DNA from: Basidiobolus meristosporus CBS 931.73
Taxonomy: Eukaryota > Basidiobolomycota > Basidiobolomycetes > Basidiobolales > Basidiobolaceae
DNA length: 64,000 nucleotides
Assembly: GCA_002104905.1 (NCBI GenBank)
Contig: MCFE01000018.1
Coordinates: 62,001-126,000 of the forward strand
Direction: 5' to 3'
Part shown: one piece after another, positions 55,349 to 64,000 of the stretch
How positions within the stretch are numbered: position 1 is the stretch's first letter
Layout of the letters: each line of letters begins with the position of its first letter
Notes under the pieces: generated by a model
Told to the model about the DNA's origin: nothing
Databases searched by the model: none
Seen by the model: the letters and a program-made list of their open reading frames with translations, nothing else
Translations under genes and position numbers: made by a program

Positions 55349-58300
55349 TTAATGGGTAAATACCAGTTTCCAATCCTGGTTCAGTGGCAAGGAAATATTG
55401 GATATTTTCAACGATTGGGACTTCTCCTCGTATTGGTATTGATCTGCGGGGAGGTCCTTACCTTCCACCTCGATCTTCTGAACGGTCTTCAGCACTCCGA
55501 ACACCTGAATTTCCTCGATACTTACCCGGTCGGACACCTGGTACTCGTATCTTCCACTGGTGGACAAAGCACCGTTCTCTAGGTTGAATTGGATGTGGGT
55601 GGATTGGGCCGCGTTCAAGGGTTTGTCATCATCGAGATAAAGCTCTCCTCTGGCTGATTGATGTTCGTCCAGAGACACTATCAACTTGAATGGGTTCTGA
55701 CGGGACTCGTCGGTCGTCATGGAGGGTCTCTGAAGTGGGAGAACGCATCCACCACGCAAGTGGATTGGCATGAAATCGAGTGGGGCATCTAGTGTCAGGT
55801 ACTTTCCAGATGCACTGTTCTCTGCCACCACCTCTCCAGTATAATAGTCATACCATTTGCCACGAGGGAAGTACCCCTTGACGTCACGCGCCCCCTTCTC
55901 TAGCACAGGGGTGACCAAAACGGAATCTCCCAGAAGGAATTGGGACTCGTTTCCTAAGGTTTCGGTATCCTCAGGGTATTCCATGCATAGGCCACGGACG
56001 ACAGTGTCACCCCGAGTGCTGGAGCGCCAGAACAGGGTGTACCAGAGGGGTAACATTTCGTAACGGATGTTCAAGTATTTCTTTGAGGTTTCGGCAAGAG
56101 AGGGGTACACGTATGGTTCTTGTCCAGGGTGATTCACCCCGTTGTGGTTTCGCGCAAACGGGTAGAAGCTTCCTAGCTGGTGCCAACGGATCAGAAGCTC
56201 CTCCTCGGAGGGATCGTTGAACCCGCCGATATCTGGACCGACCATGGGGATTCCGAACAACTGGAAGTTCAACATGCCCGGAATGGAGTATCTGAGGTGC
56301 TCCCAGTTAGACCCTAGGAATTCTGTTAGTCGTAGGACGGGACGCATTCAGTCGAATCCTCTGTACTCACAATTGTCACCCAGCCAGTGATAGGCGAAGG
56401 CACCGCTGCCCACAAACGTGCTTCTACTAAGGAGAAAGGGCTTACGTTCGGGGTAATACTTCTTGTATGCCTTGTAGCTTGACAAAGACTCCATGTGACC
56501 GAAGAGATTGTGCACATCGTATTCATTGATTCCACCATGATGTTTAGCATCCATGGGGGAGGTACGTGTATGAAGTGGCTCGTGGGTCCCTCCATTGTTG
56601 ATCTTGTAGGGTGGGTTTAGGATCCCGATGGGCTCGTCAGTGTTGAGTTCTGGCTGGACATCTTTATCAATGGGGACATTTTCCGCCTTCAGTATCTCCT
56701 CGAAACCTTCCTCCTCGGCGTTTTCGTTTGTAAACTCTGAGGTTCCGGCCTGTTGGACCATGGTCTCGACATTCTGCCCTTCCGTAGGAATCATTGGGTT
56801 GTTATCGTCAGGATGGTCGGTGCAATCTCCGTCAGCGAAGTTGGCGATCTCGTTCATGTCTGCGCACAAATGTGATTAATAAACGGAAGCCAGCAGCTTG
56901 GTACGGACGATCAATTGCCTACCTAACCAAACCCCATCTAAGGGTAGAGTGTCGAACCATTCATGGAAGAGCTCTGCCCAGTATTTGTCTGTCTGAGGAT
57001 TGAACCAATCTACAGAAAAGTCAGCATTGTGTCGTGGCCTAGTACGTGTGTTGGGAAAAATCACCTGGGAAAGCGGTCTTGCCAGGCCAAACACGCCCGA
57101 TGAAGATCTCTCCATCGGCACGTTTTATGAAAATATCACGCTCCATGCCCACCTCGTAAGGCATATTTCCTTTCTCCACCTTTATCCCGGGATCTACGAT
57201 CATGATCATCTTTTGGTTACGGGAGTGAAGGTCCTTAAGGAAATCCTTCAACTTAGCAGGTGGGTAGCGAACCGGGTCGAAGGTAAAGGACTTGTATTTG
57301 TCCATGTAACTACAAAGATACGTCATGGTTAATAAGGAACCCATAGCAGTCTATTGAAATCTCGGCAATTACTCAATGTCGATCCACATGCATTCCAAAG
57401 GAATTTCCGCTTTTTTGTAGTCTTCGACGACCTTCTTGGCAATATCAAGAGTGTTGTATCCCCAACGGCATTGGTGGAATCCTAGGGACCTGCATGCAAG
57501 GTTAGGTTATGCTAGCGAAACAATGAATTCCCATTCGGACTTACCAGTAAGGCAGCATAGCCGGAAGTCCGATTAATTCTTGGTACTGCTGCACCACTAA
57601 TTGTGGGGTGTCTCCAACAAATATGTATAAATCCAGAACACCGCCGATGACGCGGTAGGTGAGCTGGCTGTTGTCCTCTGACAACTTGATATCCATTCCA
57701 TTGCTGTTGAACAGAAGCTATGTGCGAACGGGTGTGAGCATAGAAGAGGGATGATAGGGTTGGCTGAGATGCTTACAACTCCGTGAGCCTTGCCATCGCG
57801 GATCTCCATGTAGAATGGATGACAACCGTAGGCATTCTCGTCTTCAGGACAAGGAGTATCTAAATGGATCTCAATGAGTATGGAAGTACACAAGTGGCAA
57901 GTAAGCGAAGTTACCTCTGCTCCAAATGGTGGTCAGACTGCCCTCTTCTCTTCTGAATCTAGCATTTGTTTCCCCTAGGCCATAGATGTTGGCGTGCTTG
58001 GGGAGGTGGGTGGATAGCTCCATGTATTGGTCCTTGAAGACAAGCCCAAGCCCATTAGTATCAAACAGCTTCTCTCCGGTTTTCCGTTCGACAGAGAATC
58101 CAAAAGGAGAATCGGTATACTGGAACCTATACTGGCATGACTCCAAGCCTTTAACATCCGATGAAGGAGTATTGTTCAACGGAACTATGTCATTCGGTAT
58201 CTGCCAACGCTTCTCCGCAAGATCGGTGATCTTGACGTGGATGCGCGTGGGAGTTTCATACGTGACTTGGAATTTCAATGGATCAATATCTTCTCCAAAC

Positions 58301-58515
58301 TGGGGTAAAACGGAGTGCAGAAGCGACAACTTGGCCTCCAGAGAGGTGTTGGATTTGGAATTGATGGCATTGAGCGAGTATTTTCCTATCTCTTTCGAGG
58401 AGAAGCAGCTACAAGATGAATGCTGTAAGCTGACTGCCCAGCAGTAGGATTAATTAGAAACATACCTGGAGACTGAAGACAAGGCGTTTCTTAGGGACTT
58501 GGTCAACGATGTCAT
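55349..58515 (-). CDS. Alpha-glucosidase, glycoside hydrolase family 31
   Basis: Nine exons: 58,515-58,466, 58,408-57,915, 57,859-57,777, 57,717-57,545, 57,489-57,373, 57,309-57,065, 57,009-56,923, 56,859-56,371, 56,313-55,349; introns 55-63 nt. The sum, 2,703 nt, gives exactly 900 codons plus stop. GH31 retaining hydrolases release glucose from alpha-glucans or oligosaccharides. Seen: N-terminal galactose-mutarotase-like region, [33 protein letters not shown], the nucleophile motif DGVWLDMNE (Asp417), [18 protein letters not shown] (acid/base Asp578), [19 protein letters not shown] and C-terminal beta domains. An acidic insert follows the nucleophile (about residues 430-490). The N terminus ([15 protein letters not shown]) is not a clear signal peptide. 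A TATA-like tttatataaa lies about 48 bp upstream of the ATG. Confidence 0.93.
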
Positions 58516-59011
58516 TGGCGCTTCAAGTTTGAGTGCAGAGCTGAGGTGAGATCATAGACTTTTATATAAATTCATAGACCAATCAAGTTTACCAACTAGT
58601 CGAAACTAGGCTAATGTTCTAAGAAAGAAGGGGGTGCTAAGATGCGGTATGTTTACGAAGCTGAGTCTACCTGTGACTATCGACTATACTACTAATTTGG
58701 GGGTGAATGTGACGTGAAATGAGGTTCATTTGGTTTATTCGGCTTATTCACCCCTGATGTCCTCTGACTGACGTATCACATAGCCAGCTGAGAGATCCGA
58801 TAAGTAGCAGATAGGGACTCACAGGCTAATGAGGGGAAGGCATTAAGGTCAAGGCATAGCGATCATGCCAACTTCGATGAATGCTGTTATGATAACATCA
58901 CGAAGATTGATTGATCGATGTTGACTAGATCTCATCACTAATTATGTATGAGTTACGTCAATTTAACCCACTAGATTGTTACCACACCACCCTCGCCCAA
59001 TTCAGGACAAG
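58516..59011. promoter_or_regulatory. Divergent promoter region between alpha-glucosidase and hydrolase
   Basis: 496 bp between two divergently transcribed genes. The minus-strand TATA-like box tttatataaa is at 58,561-58,570. No clear TATA for the plus-strand gene. Co-regulation is possible but not shown. Confidence 0.45.
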
Positions 59012-60077
59012 ATGATGCCCGTACAACACACCACACTATTCTTGCAGAGCTCATATCAGCAGGAAAAGAGGAGACCAGTTTTACTAGAAACTCGTTTGTC
59101 ATACTCGCCAGAGGAACTTTCTAAGAAAGCGGAGATTACTGGGATAGTTTTATCCCATCCGTATGGGCCTTTAGGTATAACCAACGGCAGAGATGGAAAA
59201 GTTTTCGGCCAACTTATCTTTCTTTCCTAGGGGGGAATTATGACAATAACGTGGTCAGAAAGCTACACTCGCATTTCGCAAAGAAAGGGTTGGTCGTGGT
59301 TTCGTTCAATGCTAGGTACCTAACTTGCTGACTTGTTCAGAGCCTGAATCCATCAGAAACTTGGTCCATTAACTACTCCTGTTCCAAAAAAAGGGGTTCA
59401 GGTAACTCTAGTGGGAGAACCTCGTGGACTGGAATTCCTGAGACAGAAGACATCAAAATAATTGTTGGCTTCTTGGCCAAAGAGGAGGAAGTTTTTAGCC
59501 ATACGGAGAACGCTCCAGATTTTCCAAAGCCAAGCAAGATAGTGATATGTGTAAGTACACTAGGTCCAAATTCTCATTAGGGTATTTTGACTGGCAGCGT
59601 ACACTACACAAGCATTACACCCCTTGACTTAATATTGCATAAAATTAGGGATACTCGTATGGATCGGTAATCTCTTCCTCACTTCGTCCAATGGACTTCC
59701 CGAATGTGAAGCTGTTTTATGCATTCATTAGCTATCCACTCAGTGTAGTCTGGTTGCTCACATTATGGAAATGTAACTGGTTCTTCAAGCGAGTAGAAGA
59801 AATCATGGGGATCTCGAAGATTCCCTCAAGCCCTGAACAGAGTAGCCTGAACGAAAATATCGAGCCTCAACCAGTACTTTTTATCTATGGAGACAGCGAT
59901 CAGTTCACCTCCTTATCATCATATCAAAAATGGCTTAGAAAATTTCCAGCCGAGCTGCAAAACATTCAGCCTAGGCTAATTGAAGGCTGTGATCATTTTT
60001 GGTTTGGGAAGGAGAACAAGATCGCCCAATGTATAGAGGACTGGTTGAATGAAGTAGTAATCCACAACACAGATTGA
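59012..60077 (+). CDS. Alpha/beta-hydrolase fold protein
   Basis: Exons 59,012-59,174, 59,231-59,315, 59,394-59,550 and 59,649-60,077; introns 56, 78 and 98 nt. Spliced 834 nt, 277 aa. Motifs in order: SHPYGPLGGNYDNNV (oxyanion-loop HPYG..GG type), VVSFNARGSGNSSGR, the nucleophile elbow GYSYGS with Ser138, an acid in YGDSDQF (Asp217 or Asp219) and His251 in GCDHFWFG. This set is typical of small fungal serine hydrolases of the HPYGPLGG type; the substrate is unknown. No signal peptide, so probably cytosolic. ATG 59,012 is doubled (ATGATG); the first is chosen. Polyadenylation-like AATAAA at about 60,143. Confidence 0.87.
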
Positions 60078-60714
60078 CTGTTACCAAAACATCTACAACC
60101 CATGCCAAGCTAATAACTAGGCCATTCTGTCGGTATCCAGAATAAAGATTGAGCACCTTTTGTGGGCTTATACATACTAGGCGTCGAACATATATGGAAG
60201 CAATTGTCAGGTAGTGCTTTAGATGACTCGGTTTGCTACCAAGATGTTACCATAATCGAGGTCCTAACTCTCACCTTTAGTTTAATATTCTTGACCCAGT
60301 CCATATATGTTATCACCAGTATCAGCGTAAACGCAAAGGATAACGTTACCTCAAGCAATCTTTAGATAACTCCACCATCATTGGAATCTCATATTGAATC
60401 GAGTGACGAGGATTTACTTGTTACGTGAGGAAGGAATGTTCTTCACCTTGAAGTAGATCGGGTATATTGGGTTTCCTTACCCAATAGGAGAGAAAATCTC
60501 ACAACAGAACAATCCATCCAATATATTGCGCTCAAATCAAGACTTGAGGGATTGGCAATTTCTTCACATAGAAATCATGCTTCTGTTTTCGGCAGATCTT
60601 TGAATTTGTCTAAATAACAATCGTTGGCGCCTAATGTAACTTCGTATGTTCATGTGTTCCCTAAGAGCGGAATATATATATGTTGTTAACGGACACCATA
60701 TTACTCAAAAAACC
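60078..60714. promoter_or_regulatory. Intergenic region and promoter of the first chitin deacetylase
   Basis: AATAAA at about 60,143 ends the hydrolase unit. A TATA-like aatatatatatg at about 60,670-60,681 lies some 35-45 bp upstream of ATG 60,715. The open stretch 60,162-60,365 lacks an ATG-based gene-like context. Confidence 0.45.
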
Positions 60715-61889
60715 ATGGTCAAATCTCTTCTGAAGTGCTCTCTCGTTGCCCTTTACTTGGGCATCGCTAACGCGCAAGACGATGGCAATGGCTTCGTCTT
60801 CAAGTGCGACAAACCCGGCGACTTTGCTTTGACTTTTGATGATGGTATGCTTCCCTTCGACACCTCTTGACTGCTCCAAATTCTAAATTCGATATTCTTT
60901 CATCTGCTACAGGCCCAAGCGAATATACTGGAGATCTGCTTAACATCTTGAGCGAGAAAGGGGTGAAGGCCACTTTTTTCGTCCTGGGAAGCCGGGTGGC
61001 TCAAGGCGACATCGGCCACTTCCTCAAGCAGACCTATGATGCTGGCCACCAGATTGCATCCCACACATATGATCACTTGGACTTGAGTAGTCTCAGCGTC
61101 GACAAGATCAGACAACAGATGCTGGACACCGAGGCCGAGATCAAGAAGCGCACCGGGGTTACTCCTGCCATGATGAGGCCCCCATATGGAAACTGCAACG
61201 ACAGATGCCAATCTGTAATGAAGGACCTTGGCTACACTGTAGTCCAGTGGAATGTCGACTCTGATGACTGGAAATATATGGAGAATCCAGCTCAATACGA
61301 TCAACTCGTGACCAACATCCTGAACAAGATCAATCCCTCGGATTCAAGCAAGGATAGCTGGGTTTCGCTCCAGCATGATATCCACAAGTTCAGTGTTGAG
61401 AGGACTCCAAAGATCATTGACAGCATCAAGGCCAAGGGATACAACTTTGTCACGGTCGCTCAATGCCTCAGTAACAGAGTAGCCGCTTACAAAAATGGTG
61501 TGGTTCCTCCTGTGACCCCCACTATATCCACCTCGGTGTCAACTCCTAGCCCCTCGGTCTCCTCCACTACATCTACCACCACTTCCGTACCTGTCAGCTC
61601 GGAAACATCTGTTTCTACCCTCGATTCGTCTGTGACCTCTTCCACAAGTCCTGAGCCTACCTCTTCGACTACCAATTCTACTACTACAATCACCAGTAGC
61701 ATTAGTACCACTAGCACCATTACCTCATCAGCCAGTACCGAATCAACCATTATTATTGAACCTTCGCATACTTCCTCTAGCACATCCACCCTTCCCTCCG
61801 TGGAAGCCCAAGGCAGTGGATCCATTACCTCGCCAATGGTAACTCTAACAGCTCTCGTTACCGTCCTAGGCTTTTTCGCAAAAATTTAG
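60715..61889 (+). CDS. Chitin deacetylase, CE4 family, probably GPI-anchored (copy 1)
   Basis: Exons 60,715-60,844 and 60,913-61,889, intron 68 nt; 1,107 nt, 368 aa. Removes acetyl groups from chitin to give chitosan at the cell surface. Signal peptide MVKSLLKCSLVALYLGIANA. All five CE4 motifs are intact: TFDDG (40-44, base and metal Asp), SHTYDH (93-98, metal His), RPPYGN (132-137), WNVDSDDW (156-163) and LQHDIH (196-201). After VTPT comes a Ser/Thr-rich stalk of about 110 residues and a hydrophobic tail (LTALVTVLGFFAKI) preceded by a small-residue site, as for GPI attachment. The catalytic part is practically identical to the next gene. Polyadenylation-like aataaagg at about 61,935. Confidence 0.95.
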
Positions 61890-62343
61890 ATCTAGTTCAT
61901 GGTTCATATTGGTTTTAGCATAATTATAATTATAATAAAGGATATTTGAATACCTCAAACAAAATTCTCTGGATGCATAATCGAGTTCATGCCCCATTAG
62001 AAAAATACCACTAATCGCTCATAAGCAAACCAAAGCAAACTGGCTATAATTAGATCGGCATAAATGGTAAAATTGATTTGATTTTGAAGGAACGCTGAGC
62101 AGTCATATATTGACTACCAAAAATGTTCAAATCATTTCTTGCCTGGTACTAGACCTTTCATATGGGGAAGAATGTCTTGGCTGGACTGAGGTTTCTTCAC
62201 ACTAGAGTCCACGCCACACAGCCATATATTCCTGATTTGAAGTTGACAATAACCACTATTTTGAATACTTACCACTGGAAACACATTTATAAAAGACTGT
62301 TTGCTGAAATACGAGTCTTTATACCCATCTCTACCTCGATATT
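61890..62343. promoter_or_regulatory. Intergenic region and promoter of the second chitin deacetylase
   Basis: 454 bp; ataataaagg (about 61,932-61,941) for the upstream gene. TATA-like ttataaaag at about 62,288-62,296, roughly 50 bp before ATG 62,344. Its sequence differs from the promoter of copy 1. Confidence 0.5.
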
Positions 62344-63881
62344 ATGACCAAAGCGCTAGTTCATTATGCAGCTCTCGTTACCCTTTACTTGGGCATTGCT
62401 AACGCGCAAGACGATGGCAATGGCTTCGTCTTCAAGTGCGACAAACCCGGCGACTTTGCTTTGACTTTTGATGATGGTATGCTTCCCTTCGACACCTCTT
62501 GACTGCTCCAAATTCTAAATTCGATATTCTTTCATCTGCTACAGGCCCAAGCGAATATACTGGAGATCTGCTTAACATCTTGAGCGAGAAAGGGGTGAAG
62601 GCCACTTTTTTCGTCCTGGGAAGCCGGGTGGCTCAAGGCGACATCGGCCACTTCCTCAAGCAGACCTATGATGCTGGCCACCAGATTGCATCCCACACAT
62701 ATGATCACTTGGACTTGAGTAGTCTCAGCGTCGACAAGATCAGACAACAGATGCTGGACACCGAGGCCGAGATCAAGAAGCGCACCGGGGTTACTCCTGC
62801 CATGATGAGGCCCCCATATGGAAACTGCAACGACAGATGCCAATCTGTAATGAAGGACCTTGGCTACACTGTAGTCCAGTGGAATGTCGACTCTGATGAC
62901 TGGAAATATATGGAGAATCCAGCTCAATACGATCAACTCGTGACCAACATCCTGAACAAGATCAATCCCTCGGATTCAAGCAAGGATAGCTGGGTTTCGC
63001 TCCAGCATGATATCCACAAGTTCAGTGTTGAGAGGACTCCAAAGATCATTGACAGCATCAAGGCCAAGGGATACAACTTTGTCACGGTCGCTCAATGCCT
63101 CAGTAACAGAGTAGCCGCTTACAAAAATGGTGTGGTTCCTCCTGTGACCCCCACCACATCCACCTCGGTGTCAACTCCTAGCCCCTCGGTCACCTCTGCT
63201 ACCTCTACTACCACTAGCATTGAAATTATCCCCTCTACTTCTAGTGAGCCTGTTACCTCTACTCAGCCTACTTCAATTAATGAGCCTACCACTACTGTTA
63301 CCGAGGCAGAAAGCACCACTCAGGAAACACATACCACCGACACATCAAAATCTACTAGCGAGCCTACCACTACTGTTACCGAGGCAGAAAGCACCACTCA
63401 GGAAACACATACCACTGACACATCAAAATCTACTAGCGAGCCTACCACTACTGTTACTGAGGCAGAAAGCACCACTCAGGAAACACATACCACTGACACA
63501 TCAAAATCTATTGGCGAGCCTGTAACCACTAGCAAGCCTGCAGCCACCACCAGTAAGCCCGTAACTACCATAAGCAAGTCCATTTCATCTACCAGCGATT
63601 ATTCAGCCACCACAACTGAGTCCCCTGCCACTGAATCCACACCTGCTAGTACCGAACAATCAACTGAAGCGGAGATTACCCAAACCAAGACATCAATAAC
63701 AAGCAACGCGGAACTCAGCGCCACCAGTGCTTCAACCACTGACCCACTGCCATCATCCACTGAAAGCACGAGCGTCAGCGCACTCGCAACGGAGTTACCT
63801 GAGAATGGTAGTGCTTTTGCTGCACCTCTGAAATACGTATCACTCCTTATCATTTCACTTGGTCTCCTGCAGTCATTGTAA
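62344..63881 (+). CDS. Chitin deacetylase, CE4 family, long-stalk form (copy 2)
   Basis: Exons 62,344-62,476 and 62,545-63,881 with an intron identical to that of copy 1; 1,470 nt, 489 aa. Signal peptide MTKALVHYAALVTLYLGIAN differs from copy 1 at its start, then merges with it. The CE4 motifs are the same, shifted by one residue. From VTPT on, the stalk is different and much longer: Ser/Thr-rich, with a 26-residue unit (EPTTTVTEAESTTQETHTTD..) repeated three times, then more Thr/Ser, ending in a hydrophobic tail (YVSLLIISLGLLQSL) after a small-residue region, suggesting GPI anchoring. The longer stalk may place the enzyme further out in the wall. Confidence 0.95.
63282..63515 (+). repeat. 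Three tandem 78 bp units in the chitin deacetylase stalk
   Basis: Units 63,282-63,359, 63,360-63,437 and 63,438-63,515, each encoding 26 residues. They differ by only a few bases (for example accgacaca against actgacaca), so they arose recently and could vary in number between strains. Confidence 0.92.
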
Positions 63882-64000
63882 GCTCAACTACCCTACCTCG
63901 TTAAGGTTAAGCTGTAGTACTGCCATAAATTTCAAAAAGATGCTGAGCATTCAAGATCTGATTTTACACCATATTCAATACACAGTACATGATATCCAAT
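63882..64000. other. 3' region of the second chitin deacetylase, window end
   Basis: No AATAAA-type signal or further gene is recognised before the window ends. Confidence 0.4.

Noticed and set aside
60162-60365. Possible small membrane protein downstream of the hydrolase
   Set aside because: It does not start with ATG in a good context and one hydrophobic run is expected by chance in AT-rich sequence; no supporting signal.
61487-61825. Minus-strand frame rich in Val/Glu/Asp
   Set aside because: It is the antisense shadow of the Ser/Thr-rich chitin deacetylase stalk; the sense strand has intron, signal peptide and catalytic motifs.

Overview
This 64 kb window looks like part of a fungal nuclear chromosome, probably from an early-diverging (zygomycete-type) lineage. 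The reasons are short GT..AG introns (52-98 nt) with CTAAC/CTAAT-like branch sites, a GT10 fucosyltransferase, GPI-type chitin deacetylases, and several Ty3, Ty1/copia, Tnp2-like and Harbinger-like transposon families. The species cannot be fixed from sequence alone. The left ~50 kb is AT-rich nested transposon sequence. The right ~13 kb is less AT-rich and holds ordinary spliced genes.

1-16,051 is dominated by Ty3 elements with ~369 bp LTRs. A minus-strand copy (1-4,625) sits inside a long-LTR repeat here called LTR-A. A plus-strand array (7,432-16,051) holds a truncated copy followed by a composite in which one pol is fused, integrase to protease, to a second pol. Between them lie LTR-A pieces, a tnp2 fragment and a 729 bp fold-back element.

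16,052-27,313 is copia territory: a decayed copia whose LTR contains a second LTR that contains a fold-back element; a Harbinger-like transposase relic; a solo LTR; and a complete-length but dead copia element (22,633-27,313) with a perfect 5 bp target duplication.

27,314-44,113 holds a third fold-back copy, solo Ty3 LTRs, a copia relic, and a Tnp2-type transposase gene divergently arranged with an unrecognised coiled-coil, basic-repeat protein gene. Each gene of the pair is broken by a solo LTR (LTR-A in tnp2, LTR-B in the partner) with 4 bp target duplications. Removing the insertions restores the reading frames across the sites.

44,340-50,222 holds another copia relic split by a 3.3 kb LTR element with no recognisable pol, plus more copia LTRs. 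A last copia fragment lies at 53,090-53,805.

The host genes are: a GT10 alpha-1,3-fucosyltransferase with a C-terminal membrane segment (51,483-52,832); a nine-exon GH31 alpha-glucosidase (58,515-55,349, minus); a divergent four-exon alpha/beta hydrolase (59,012-60,077); and two tandem chitin deacetylases (60,715-61,889 and 62,344-63,881) with virtually identical catalytic halves and different Ser/Thr-rich stalks. For all five I placed exons by hand, and each spliced length is an exact multiple of three. Fucosylation, alpha-glucan or oligosaccharide trimming and chitin deacetylation are all compatible with cell-wall or secretory roles, but nothing shows that these genes are co-regulated.
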